Positions 48,401 through 58,946 of a stretch of DNA of 64,000 nucleotides are shown here, piece after piece (the stretch's first letter is position 1; the number at the start of each line of letters is the position of its first letter). The position numbers and the translations under genes were made by a program. Source of the DNA: Neopestalotiopsis rosae (Eukaryota; Ascomycota; Sordariomycetes; Amphisphaeriales; Sporocadaceae); the NCBI GenBank assembly GCA_023078685.1, contig JALGAS010000001.1, positions 3,348,001 to 3,412,000 of the forward strand, in the 5' to 3' direction. The notes below the pieces were generated by a model. The model was not told the origin of the DNA. It saw only the letters and a list, made by a program, of their open reading frames with translations, and searched no databases.

Positions 48401-50683
48401 TACTGGCTCATCCCCGGTCTTGGCCGGCCATGTACCTGCGCCAGTGGAAAGAGTTTTTGGACAATTCCGGAAGGTTGCCGTCTTTGTCAACTGCCCGCCG
48501 CTCCTCGTCAAAATGAAAGGATTCAAAACCTCGTTTCGACGCCATGTCATTATGAAAGACAAGATATCAATTAATCAAACCACGAGCTATGCGGTCGCCT
48601 TTCTTTCTCACAGGTTGCTCCCAAAGGGTCACCGGAGTCACAAACCGGACCCAGGACGCCGGGAATGTTGATCAACGAAATTCCAGGAACGGAAAATTTT
48701 GTTTCTTCTTCCTTCTCGACAGCGTTACATCCCACCAAAAACCTGGGATACTCAGCTGCAATAACAGACTGCAATAAAGTGTCACACTCGGGATCACGTC
48801 TTCGGCTTAATCTTGGATGAAAGATCAAAACGTCCGGTCGGCCAATGGTATAACACGCAGAGCTGCGCTTGCACATATCTGCTACCTAATCACCAAGTGT
48901 AAGGAGGCATGCAATAGTGTGTGTGAAATCATGAGCCCGCACCACAGGCCTCACCAGTACCTAAAGAGCTACCAAATATGGCCCTGATCTGTCACACATG
49001 GTTCTTGTAACACCCCGAAGTCAAGTATCTTTTGTTTCGTTCTGTTTCTTTTTCTTTCCTACTCATCTCGGACCTGGTCCCATATCTGTCATGGACTTTC
49101 AAGTCGCTTCAAAGCCCGAGGTGACAGGTCGCTATTAGCCGAGCAGCAGTTGGACGCGCAAGTTTCGCACGGGCCATGGAGTATGCAAAGATGACTATAG
49201 TCATCGTTCCTGTTAATGATTGTCAAGATTATCTGCATCCCTTTTTCTTTGGAAACAACCCATTATCCGCCTGTGGGGCTCCTCTCCTTGTGATGGCTTC
49301 TGTTATTTTTGGCAGTCTTCTCCCTTTCTAACAAAACAAATCCGCGATCCCTTGACTTAGTATCGTGGCCCAGGTATATAAGATCAGCGCTCCGCGAAAC
49401 TATAATGACCCGCGCCCGGCGTTCCAGTGGGGTCGTTTGGCCAAACACACACACGCAACCAGATACGCAATACGAAGGCCGATCCACCGCCGCGGCTTTG
49501 CAGGAAGAAAAAAATTCCTATCCAACTATAGCAAGGTTACATTTACTATGATAACGGGTAACCTACAAAATAGGACTCGCAATACTACCTCGTTTCTTGT
49601 TTCGTTTCTCGACCATTGGAGTTTGTTTTGCCACAGTACCAAAAATTTAGAAATAATGATGTCTTTTGACTCCAACGGCTTTTGGGTTCGGCGGGTCGTT
49701 GATGTTGCAATTGACTTCATAATACATTGTTGCCCAAAAATAGACTTCGCTTCCAAGGAGACATAGTTGACCAATTCAGACGCGTTTCAAGAGTAGAAAC
49801 TGCTTTAAGCTCATCTTTTGCTAGTCATGCGATGATGCACGCACCTAATTTTCTAAGAATTCATATTGACATTCATGTATTTATTTAGTAGTAGTATCGC
49901 TCGCCTCTCGCGCGCTCTAATTAGGCTGGACATGGACAAAAAGAGAAGTGGTGTCCTCGTGACGGAATTGACAAGACGTACAATGAAGCATGGAACGCGT
50001 CAGACAGACAAGCATAGTGACCCAGAGACGAGAAAAAAATTCTCCGATGCCCGTCAAGACGGATCCGGGTCCCCCAAGGCTCAAGCGACTCGGTTGGACG
50101 GGTGCGCATCGTATCAGGAATGCCAATGCCGTGAATTGTCCGACTATAGATTGTACCCGTTGCTGCCTTGCAATGCGATTATTTTAATAGACATTGAGGC
50201 TGGCTCAAATTAGGCGAATGCCCCTTGTTTTCTGGATAGATGTCTTTCAATCCAGTCTCCATGAAAACCGCGGTCGTTGATGAAGGAACTGCTTGACTTG
50301 TTTGCAAGCTCCTACGACATGCTGAAGACAAGACGCATCATTGAAAATGTGCATACTTGATAAACGGTTCCTTTTGTGGCCCTTTGATATTCAGTTTGGC
50401 CTCGTTCATGTCAAAGATGGAAAGATCAGTCAGTGGTATTCATCGCCTGAGCAACACGCTTCGCGGACGATGGAAGTTAAGGCATCCAGTTGCGTTAAAC
50501 ACGATATTTGTGCCTTGGAGTCGTCATGACAATAATTCTTTTCGAGCATAAGTAGGAGAAAGAAGGCCGGAGAACACTCAATCAAACTTGATCACAGTCG
50601 CAGCATTGATTAATTCCAGGCGTCCCCATTGCTAGTTCGATCCAGCTTACACAAGAAAGCACACAACAAACCCTTCAGAAATC
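42443..50683. other. 8.2-kb region without recognisable genes, upstream of the Myb gene
   Basis: Neither strand holds a supportable coding exon chain here. Frames at 44408-44911 and 45231-45590 (minus) are the longest and show no family motif. Trinucleotide runs (GTA/GCA) lie at 42505-42530 just upstream of the Myb gene. Words such as TACCTA/TAGGTA recur near 44,940-44,990, 45,640, 45,890 and 47,990, including a small hairpin AAGGTAG-CTG-CTACCTT near 44,960. The stretch is divergent promoter space for the Myb gene and the orphan gene at 50684. Confidence 0.4.
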
Positions 50684-51973
50684 ATGCCCACCATCTTGAT
50701 CGAGTTTGACCACATCTGCCAGCCCGAGCTTCATCTCGAGTATGAGCTGGATACTATGAGCGACCATGTTCGGCCGTACGACTATGAAAAAGGCGCATGC
50801 GAGTACAGCCAAAAGTCCAAGAGTTGCCGCATATGCTACAACAATCTCTTTGAGCACGTCAACACTTTCAGTGATCCGTTGGAGAAGGAATTTGCACGTC
50901 TAGCGACCCGCCACTTTGCCAAAAGCCATGGACTTGACATTGGTGTTCTGGGGCAGGCGCCCCTCGAGAAGGTCGAGATTCATTGGTTTAGTGGCGGCAC
51001 CTATTCTATGACGCGCCAGACATCCCTCTTGGGCATGGACAACAACAGCTTGCATCACCAGTTCAAGATGATCCCTTTGCGCAACTTCCTCGACATTATT
51101 CGTATTCAATACAAGTCACCACAGCGAATACACCCGATCTCGCCACCTCCACCTTTGTTCCGGCCGCTCACTGACACCCAGGTGGCACCCAGCCCGAAGG
51201 TCATATACCCCGGCCCTGGCAAAGGAATCACTAGCAAGTCGGGACTCGGTCAGCAGTTCAATGACAGCACTCGTCAAGGAAAGCATAATAACTCGTGTCG
51301 CTCCCCAAAACTCGGCGATGTCTACATGTCCGATCTTCCTCCGACGCCCGCTCCTCCTGATATCAAACCGTTTCGTGATCATGTTTATCTCCCTACCAAC
51401 GGAGCCTACCGGAGTGGTATAGCTGGGGATCGATTCCCGTTAGTTATGAGAACTAAGCTCGAGGTTCCTCATAGTGGGACGGGCCGCAAAGCCTCAAGCA
51501 CCCCGGGCTCGTTCTTCGCCCACCCTGCGGCGAGCAACCCATTCAGGGACGGTCCTTCAAAGACAAAGCCGCAGGCTGCAAGCGATTTCTCCTCCGTGCG
51601 AAACCCTCACAAGACATCCCACCAGAGCTCTGGGGAGCAGGCTTCCAACCACCACGCCCCACTCTTTGGAAATAACCAGCCGATCCAGCATTTTCAGGGT
51701 TCAGTCGCCAACAACGATGAGAAGTACGATACATTCACGGGCTTTCCATCTGCTATTTCTGGTATTGGCAACCGGTTCAACCGGCCTATCAAGAGGCTGC
51801 CGCGACCAAGAAAGCCCGTTACGGGACCTCTTCACACTTTCGGTGGCGAACGAGCTGAGCAGGGTCATCACGCGCATGTGGGAAAGCTCGTCAAGAACCA
51901 GCATTCCGAGCACTTGATGGGAGGATGGGATGATTATGCTGTGTCGGATGAACCTATGCGGGATGCATCATAA
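50684..51973 (+). CDS. orphan hypothetical protein, 429 aa, with disordered C-terminal half
   Basis: A single open frame starting at an ATG in good context (GAAATCATGCCC). I do not recognise the family. The first 150 residues look folded, with acidic openings, a CRIC pair at residues 48-51 in KSKSCRICYNNLFEHV, and LEKEFARLATRHFAKSHGL. From about residue 155 on the sequence is rich in Pro, Ser, Gly, His and Asn and looks disordered. It ends in a short conserved-looking tail, NQHSEHLMGGWDDYAVSDEP. No signal peptide, membrane segment or known catalytic motif is seen. It converges with the zinc-cluster/ankyrin gene 506 bp downstream. The last 50 or so codons recur at 54826-54978, showing that this 3' end belongs to a duplicated block. 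Confidence 0.7.
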   Translation: MPTILIEFDHICQPELHLEYELDTMSDHVRPYDYEKGACEYSQKSKSCRICYNNLFEHVNTFSDPLEKEFARLATRHFAKSHGLDIGVLGQAPLEKVEIHWFSGGTYSMTRQTSLLGMDNNSLHHQFKMIPLRNFLDIIRIQYKSPQRIHPISPPPPLFRPLTDTQVAPSPKVIYPGPGKGITSKSGLGQQFNDSTRQGKHNNSCRSPKLGDVYMSDLPPTPAPPDIKPFRDHVYLPTNGAYRSGIAGDRFPLVMRTKLEVPHSGTGRKASSTPGSFFAHPAASNPFRDGPSKTKPQAASDFSSVRNPHKTSHQSSGEQASNHHAPLFGNNQPIQHFQGSVANNDEKYDTFTGFPSAISGIGNRFNRPIKRLPRPRKPVTGPLHTFGGERAEQGHHAHVGKLVKNQHSEHLMGGWDDYAVSDEPMRDAS

Positions 51974-52479
51974 TCGTCGTGCATGATTCTTAGGCGGTAG
52001 GAAGGGTCTGTTCAGAGCTTTACTTGCGACGATAAGTTGCCCATGTGATTGGAAATGGATATTGGACAGCCACGTTTGCTTTCAGGCGATATTTTCTGAC
52101 AATGTCCTTAGATTCACGAGATTCGCCGGTACTACTTACTACCTTACTTGGACACAGTCGTTTAATTACCCACCAGATCTTCGTGAGATGTATCCACAAA
52201 TATAGTATGCATAAAATAAGAGGCAAAAAGAAAGAATAAAGAAAAAAAAAACCCCCCCCGTTAGGAAGAGATATATTTATATATCTCCTAATAGCTTCTG
52301 CAATTAACCATGGCACTTGTCTTCGTATTATTGCCCTGCGCAATTTATACGTCTTTTGATACCAACATTATTCTCCCAATTTATACTGGTCACTAGCATA
52401 GTCGGTCGGTGAATCTTAAGGCTGCCTGGTCACCATCGATTATTTATGACTGTCATCTATCTACTTGGTGACACTCTTA
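51974..52479. other. 3' intergenic region between convergent genes
   Basis: Both stops face this 506-bp gap. It has a run of 10 A followed by 8 C at 52242-52259. No gene is seen. Confidence 0.4.
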
Positions 52480-54235
52480 TCAATCAGCAGCTGGCGGCAA
52501 AGACTCCTCCAGAACAGAAACAATCTCAAGATCGCCAAGATCGCTAGCACAGTCGCAAGGCGTTATGCCGTTACCATCTGCTATGCTAGCATTTGCACCT
52601 CGCAATAGCAGTAACTTGACCGTGTCTAAACTCCCTGATATCACAGCCATTAGGAGAGAGGTTTGACCATAATAATTCACCCCGTCAATGTCACCTACGC
52701 ATTGCTCATTGAGTAACCATTCCACAACCCGGACGTGTCCTTCCTTTGATGCTAGCATCAATGGCGACCATTGTTCGTCACCGATCACTGTCCAGTCCTG
52801 AGGGAGGAGTTTGACAATCTCAAGATGACCCGCGCTGATGGCAACATGCCAAGCCGTAAATCCGTATGTGTCTTTGGCAGTACGAATGAATTGGTCATGA
52901 GCATTACGAGATAGTAATTGTACAACCTCTTTGTGTCCATTTTGTGCTGCATGATGCAAGGCGTTTTGCTCGTTTCGATCTGAAACTTCAGGATTGGAAT
53001 TCAACTCTAGCAGAGTCTTCACAACAGTGTAATTCCCCTGACAAGCAGCGTAGATGAGTGGTGTCGCACCAGACATGTCTTGCCAATCAATTATTGATCT
53101 GATATCACCACAATCGAGAGCCTTGACCTTGTGGAATACCGACACGGAACCGCGCGCAGCGGCAGAATGGAGAATCGTGTGGTCACATATGACCTCGCCT
53201 CTGGCCAAGTCAAGGAATCTGGCGTTGTCCAAGTTCTGCATAAGTTGCTCGATATCTGCCTCGTCAGCAATTAAGATTGCTCCTGTCAGGACATCAAACC
53301 CGAACACATCCTTTCCTCGAAACAAGGCTTGTGGCCAGTATCGCATCAAAAGGCTCAAGATCCGGGTGTCTCCATTGAAAGGGATGTCAACTTTTCCAGG
53401 GTTGAAGAGAACGCTGTCTTCCGAATCATGAATCTGCCTGATACGCTCCATGTACCTTCCGCATTTCCCAACGTAGGTTTCCATAGCCTTGATCATCGCC
53501 TCACGGGGGGCCCCTGAATTCATGGTGCGTACGAGGCATTCCCTCACAGAGATTTCATTGTCGATCCGATCAGACGCTATGGAACTCGCCAAGAGATCTC
53601 TCAAGGTAAGTTCATCGTCCCCATCAGCTTCAGTTTCCATGTAAACAGCTGGGCGACGATCTAGCAGCCGAGACGGTACTGAAAATGCAGCTTGTTTGAC
53701 CACTGAAGTCGGGGATTTCAGTAATTGTTTGACCTGGACCATGATCTTCTGCCTTCTTTCTTCGATCTTGATTTCAAGTTTATAGAAATCAAAAATCCAG
53801 ACGACATCGTTGGTTTTGTTTAATAATTTTATCCTTGTCGCATAATCTTCGCAACGACGAAGCCAAGATAGCTCCAATTCCCTGTAACGATTAGTGAATG
53901 CATTAATAGGCTTCGACCATGAAATACTACAATTCTTGACACTTAGTGAGATTTTGCGAGGTCTCGTTACTAAGGTCACCTCTCTCCCTAATTTCAGCTC
54001 CATCTGCGATTGTCAAGCTGATTTCTGTCGGCTTAAGGTTCACGTTCTCTGAACAGTCAAATTCCTTCTTTGTACAACGATCGCATTTTTGTTCCGGCCA
54101 CTGTCGATTTTTCGGTTCGCACTTAGTTAATTAATAAAAGTGCCTGCTTTGAGCTTTTCTGCTTTTTTTTTTTTTTTTTTTACTTGCCTTTTGTTTGTCT
54201 CTCCGACAGAATGTACATTTGCTCACGAAGGTCAT
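52480..54235 (-). CDS. Zn2Cys6 cluster plus ankyrin-repeat protein, copy A, 546 aa
   Basis: Exons 54235-54188, 54121-53931 and 53881-52480 join in phase to 547 codons. The first two exons make a zinc cluster, C7, C10, C17, C29, C32 and C39: CTFCRRDKQK, then CEPKNRQWPEQKCDRC. The first intron cuts the cluster and begins GCAAGT followed by 19 A; only this GC-AG reading keeps the frame. Residues 80-300 are helical (ELELSWLRRCEDYATRI) with no named domain. About residues 310-540 hold roughly six ankyrin repeats, such as GATPLIYAACQGNYTVVKTL and NALHHAAQNGHKEVVQLL. The protein is probably nuclear, binding DNA by the cluster and partners by the repeats; function is unknown. A frame further upstream reaches an ATG at 54325, but 54235 matches the paralogue better. 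Confidence 0.85.
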
Positions 54236-54546
54236 CCTTGCTTTATTGCTGCCTGAGCGAGCATACACCTGCCAGGACGGTACTGGTTTGATAGAGGTGG
54301 CGATGGGTGTGATTGCAAAAAACAAATGTGAAAAAAGTTTCCTACGGTTTCCTTTCGTTCCCCTTTTTCTTTATTCCTTTTACTGCATGATTAGCAAAAG
54401 ACAGCCTTGCGCTGGCTAGAGGGATTAATTTTTAATGAAGCGCCCACAGTTTACTTGGCAAAGACAGCAGCACGTTCAAGGCCGAGCCATGCCTGGCTGA
54501 TACATTTGTTCAGAACGTCGCATTTGCTGTAGTCGCCTGATTGGTG

Positions 54547-54562
54547 GTCGCAGTGTCGCAGT
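54547..54562 (+). repeat. tandem pair of GTCGCAGT
   Basis: Two perfect copies of an 8-bp word lie head to tail with no spacer, about 315 bp before the copy A start. The same word recurs in the copy B promoter. Confidence 0.7.
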
Positions 54563-54777
54563 GAGGGGACTCTGCCGTCTCATGCACCACCTTTCTATTT
54601 GTAAAGCGCACATCAAGCCATCTTACAGGGGTATTTCGCAGGCGCAACAACGCACATGCATGGCCCATGCAGGCGATGGGAAGCTATTCGACGCTTGGAA
54701 TCCCTGACTTTTGTTAACAATAAAAGTAATTGAACAAATTATGGTCCTTGAATGCAATAATGGGTGCGTCGATGGCT

Positions 54778-54793
54778 GTCGCAGTGTCGCAGT
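54778..54793 (+). repeat. second tandem pair of GTCGCAGT
   Basis: Again two perfect, directly adjacent copies of the 8-bp word, close to the proposed border between the two duplicated blocks. Confidence 0.7.
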
Positions 54794-54825
54794 ATTGCAC
54801 TCGGTAGCACAGGTGGCAGTGTGGG

Positions 54826-54978
54826 GTGGGACCTTTTCACCCTTTTAGTGGCGAACGAGCTGAGCAGGTTACCCACGCGCATGTGGGAAAGCCCGTCACC
54901 AACCAGCATTCCGAGCACTTGATGGGCGGTTGTGATAACTATGCTAGGTCTGATAAACCTATGCGGGATATTTTATAG
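54826..54978 (+). pseudogene. 3'-end fragment of the orphan gene (second copy)
   Basis: This matches the last 50 or so codons of the gene at 50684-51973. It reads GPFHPFSGERAEQ then HAHVGKPVTNQHSEHLMGG and ends in TAG. The frame is intact but there is no start or 5' part. DNA identity to 51825-51970 is high by eye, including 20 identical bases in CCAGCATTCCGAGCACTTGA. It marks the left end of the second duplicated block. Confidence 0.85.
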
Positions 54979-55682
54979 TTGCTTTATTGGATTACATTAT
55001 AGTGCGAAAGATCTGTGCGGCTATATCTGATGCTGGCCAGTTTTCTGATAGATGGGTTGGGATAATTACGAGCAGCTGTATGTAGGTTTAGCTGTAGACA
55101 TTACCAGGAATGAAGAAGCCCTCTAGTGTCAGCGCCTGACTTATTGATTATTTCCAACGACATTCGGAGGATGCTACTGACGAGGCAAATATAAACACAG
55201 AGTCAGTCCCAGTAAGCGATATATATCAATTAGCCTAGCGAATTCTCTTTGGTGCGACACATAAGCAATAATAAACATATTTGTCCTGTTATTTTCTTGG
55301 GAGATCTCCAGCGCATTTGCCGCGGCCTTCGTCCTCAGCTGATCGCAGAGAAATGGATTAGAGGGGCATGACTGATTCGTCATCATGCACACGCCGTGTG
55401 CTGTTTTCCCTTGCAGCGCGAAAATATGTTTCACAACTGAAAGGGCAATCGATTGGAGACATCAACATGCTTTTCGTATTGAACGGAGAAAACATCTACT
55501 ATTATTCCACTATGTTTGAATGTCTCTTGAATGAAGGTGTTCAAAAGGAGTCCTGAAGCAGCGAAACCAAGAACATTATAACAATTCTTTTAGGGTTCGA
55601 TTGACAATTGAAGTCGAGGCATCTTGGGAAAACTTTAACTAATGTATGTACATATGCATGAATGAAAAAAAATCCGGTGTCC
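54979..55682. other. region between the fragment and ankyrin copy B
   Basis: It corresponds in position to the 3' gap between the orphan gene and ankyrin copy A but is longer. Nothing supportable is coded here; an 86-codon minus-strand frame at 55174-55434 has no family character. Confidence 0.4.
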
Positions 55683-57502
55683 TCACAGATCATCGAACCC
55701 TAGCATGGCTTCCTCCAGTAGAGAGACCATAGCATTGTCCTCGAGCAAAGAGACTATAGCTTGGTGAGCACGAGCCCGGGCAAAGTCGCAAGGCGTTTTA
55801 TGTTCACCGCTGGCTTCTAAGCTGGCATCTGCGCCCCTTGAAAGCAGAAACTCAACCGCTTCTAATCTTCCTTCCTCAGCTGCCAGCATGAGAGGAGTCA
55901 TGCCCTTGTGATCTTTCAGGTCAATTACGTTTCCATGTTCGTCGTTAAGCAACCATTCCATAATTGGGATATGACCGTGCCGGAACCGGGGTGAAGAGTT
56001 TGGCGACCTGGAGTCGGCCACCCTTTATGGCACAGTGGAAAGGCCTATACCCATCATGGTCATAAGCAGTGCAGAGTGATTCATCATGAGCTGACAATAA
56101 CCGCGTGATGTCTCCATACCCATGGTACGCTGCGTGGTGCAAAGCATTGCGCTTCTTCGAGTCCTGAGCCTCGGCAGCGGCGCCCAGCTCCAGAAGCTTC
56201 CTCACAATGTTACAATCGCCGCGACTGACTGCATGGATAAGTGGCGTCCAACAGTCTTCGTCCCGAAGTTCAACCATGAAATCAAGTCTCGTCTGATCGA
56301 GATCACGAACCTCTTCGAACTTCTCAAAGATGCAACTGATACCTCGAATAGCGGCAATATGAAGAACCGTGCACTTGGTGAGGCCATTGTCTGCAGCTGT
56401 TCCATAGTCTGCAGGGTAGGCATAGTCTGCGGCCAAATCGACAAAATCGGCATTGTCCATGTTTTGTACGAGTCGTTCAATATCTTTGTGCGCACCAGTG
56501 AGGAGCGAGGCTGAAAGAGCATTGTACCCGAAAATATCTGTTCCTCGAAATGAAATTTGTGGAGAGTATCGCATCAAGATACTCAAAATCCGATTGTCTC
56601 CATTGAAAGGTAAGCTAGCGAAGTGGGGAGATACAATTTTGATATGTTTCAAGTGCTGAAGTTGTCTGAGTCGCTTCATGTACCTCTTACGGGCATCCTG
56701 ATAATCCCTGATAGCATTGAGCATATCTTGCGGATCAGCATGTCGAGTATCCATGGCGCGAAGAAGCCGTTCATGTACGGAGAGTTCAATGTCGATCCGA
56801 TCAAACAATTCGCAACTCGGTAGAAGAGCTCTCAAAGCTTCTTCAGATCTGAAATTCTCCACCTCAGCTTTAACCGAATTGTCTGCATAGTCACTCGGAT
56901 GCCGACCGGTGATGAGCGATATCACTGAAAACGCAGCCTGTCTGACCAGCGGGGAAGAAATTTCAAACCGTAATAGTTGTGAGACCTTGTCTAAAATTTG
57001 TCTTCTTCTTACTTGAATCTCGTTTCCAAGTAATTTGAGCTCAGATCTCATAATTAGAAGATGTTTGCAGTTGGTCGTCACTGTTACCCTTGCTGCATAG
57101 TCTTCACAACGGTGGAGCCACGACAGTTCCAATTCCCTGTGACCAATTAGCGAATGCAATTATGGGGTTTTGTTACGAAATGTTACAATTCTTGGCACGC
57201 GGTGAGCTCTTGCGAGTCTCTTCTATCAACATTGTCAAACTTGTCAATTGCAGCTCCAGGTGCAGCTGCAGGACTGGGTTTTGTCGACTTGAGGTTTTTG
57301 TTTTCCGAACACTCGAGGCCCATGCTCTGACAACGGTCGCATTTTTGCGGCCACAATCGATCAGTTGGCTCACACTAAATTGGTCAACAATGAGGTCGGC
57401 CTTGAAACTTTTGGGAACTTGACATACCCGTTTCTTGTCCCTTCGACAAAATGTGCATTTGTCGTAGTTGAGCTTCCTTCGTTTGTGGCAGCCGGCATCC
57501 AT
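55683..57502 (-). pseudogene. Zn2Cys6 plus ankyrin-repeat gene, copy B, frameshifted near its 3' end
   Basis: The paralogue of copy A with the same structure. Exons 57502-57428, 57374-57187 and 57136 onward join in phase. The zinc cluster is C16, C19, C26, C37, C40 and C47: CTFCRRDKKR, then CEPTDRLWPQKCDRC. The first intron, at the same place as in copy A, starts GTATGT. The helical region begins ELELSWLHRCEDYAARV, and the ankyrin repeats follow. After GGRLQVAKLF (near 55990) the frame leaves the family and stops at 55945. The expected ending resumes in another frame (GHIPIMEWLLNDEHGN, then EEGRLEAVEFLLSRGADAS) to a stop at 55683. Compared with copy A about 20 residues are also missing there. 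Either it is a pseudogene or it makes a 484-residue protein lacking the last repeats. Confidence 0.8.
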
Positions 57503-58673
57503 ACTTGCCTTGACTTTGCCGTAAACCTCGAGCTCGAAGATTTGTGGATGCGTGGTCCGGGAAGAAATTGGGTGAGCGCTGTTTTGAAGTACTCGGATCT
57601 AGCAAAAGATGTGCTTGAGCGACCTTCGGTTTGCAAGGAGTTAGAATATGACGAGTGCGATGAGTAGTGTAATGGACAATGGATGAATTAGAGGGGTAAG
57701 GGTTTCCCTCCTTTGCGCTGTTCTTGCCCCCTTTCTCGCCCTTTTATTTGTTTCGCCGGCGGGCCAAAGATGAAAAAAGCAAAAAGAGAAAGAGAAAGAT
57801 GTAGAAGAAAAGGTATTATACTGATGGACGATATCATCCCCAAATTAGCTTCATGGACTGGCCTTTGCCTGGAAAAGGCGATCCGAAAGCCGACTCGACA
57901 AGGATAGTTAGTTGCGTAGTGAGAAGGCGAGCTGAGCGATCCGTTGTATGATGCAGCGAGATCCGGTAGATTGGACGAGGGTGCCGTGTTTTTCGCAGGC
58001 GTGTGATTGGCGGTCGCACTGTCGCAGTTGGTGGCTCTGCCACCTCTAATACATGGCGTGAGATGTCCACATCCAACCATCTTGCAGGGGTACTTCTCAG
58101 GCACAGCAACGAATATGCAGAGCTGTAAATCGCATTGTCGCACTTGATGAATAGATTTGACTTGATCGTGTAATCCCTGGCGATCACTGTGACTTGGATC
58201 TTATTTTGAGTTCCTCGACGAATCTCGCAGTATCGCGCTGGTCAAATAGTTGGGACCCCTGATGTTCTTGGGTGGATCGACTATATTCGAAGATTCAAGG
58301 TTTCTGCGAGGCCGCAGTTGTCGCAGTCGCCGAAAAGGCACTTTTGGTGTTTGTTGTCCTCTTCGCAGTTGTCGCAATGAATCTCATTGGCCTCACCTCG
58401 CTTGCCCTCTGTAACCGATTCGTAGAATGATATGCTTTTGAGGGCGCCGCCCGACAGCTTCCCTGTAGGTCAAAATACGACTTGGGAATGGTGTCTGGAC
58501 TGTTTGGGGGGAAAACAATTCACCAGGTCCCTGAACTTATAAATATTCGATGAGCACTTGTTATGGTAGTACTCCTCAAACTCCCACGATCATGGAAACC
58601 TGGATTAATACTCAACAACATCTACATCTACTGATATCGCCACTCACCCGCCTTCAGCTCCCAGCACAAAACA
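57503..58673. promoter_or_regulatory. divergent promoter, ankyrin copy B / small membrane protein
   Basis: The starts of two divergent genes flank this 1.2-kb stretch. It includes sequence shared with the copy A promoter near 57990-58130 and the cluster of GTCGCAGT-like words listed separately. Confidence 0.45.
58013..58378 (+). repeat. cluster of GTCGCAGT-like words
   Basis: Copies seen: GTCGCACT 58013, GTCGCAGT 58021, GTCGCACT 58137, TCGCAGT 58225, CCGCAGT 58312, GTCGCAGT 58320, TCGCAGT 58363 and GTCGCAAT 58371. Several form pairs one to two turns apart in the same direction, as in the copy A promoter. Confidence 0.65.
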
Positions 58674-58946
58674 ATGTCTCCCACCTCTGAACCATCCGTG
58701 ATCGTCGGTATCACTTTTGGTCTCGCATCCCTCCTCCTCACAATGATGGGTCTTTACTTTACATGTCTCGGATTCATATCCTCCCAGAACGAAGAACAAG
58801 ATCAACCGGTGCTGCCTTATCATGACCGACGCTCGTCTTTCCCCGAACGCACAGAACCGCATCAGCCAAGGACGCCCTCGCTCATTTACGAACTACCAGC
58901 ATTACCCGAACCTGCACACCATGCTTCATCGGAGCACCCGGTCTGA
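58674..58946 (+). CDS. small single-pass membrane protein, 90 aa
   Basis: A short frame starting ATGTCTCCC. Residues 8-34 (SVIVGITFGLASLLLTMMGL) form one membrane span after a short polar start without positive charge. The rest is a cytosolic-looking, Pro/Glu/His-rich tail (RSSFPERTEPHQPRTPSL). Short fungal proteins with this VIVGI-type opening are common and uncharacterised. No intron is needed. The gene sits in the divergent position opposite ankyrin copy B and shares its promoter. The call depends on composition only. Confidence 0.5.
   Translation: MSPTSEPSVIVGITFGLASLLLTMMGLYFTCLGFISSQNEEQDQPVLPYHDRRSSFPERTEPHQPRTPSLIYELPALPEPAHHASSEHPV

Larger units (their letters stand above)
54236..54825. 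promoter_or_regulatory. copy A upstream region with GTCGCAGT repeats
   Basis: The upstream region of the copy A gene. A segment at about 54525-54680 resembles 57990-58130 in the copy B promoter (for example the stretch around CATCTTACAGGGGTATTTC against CATCTTGCAGGGGTACTTC). Two tandem pairs of GTCGCAGT lie within it. Confidence 0.5.
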
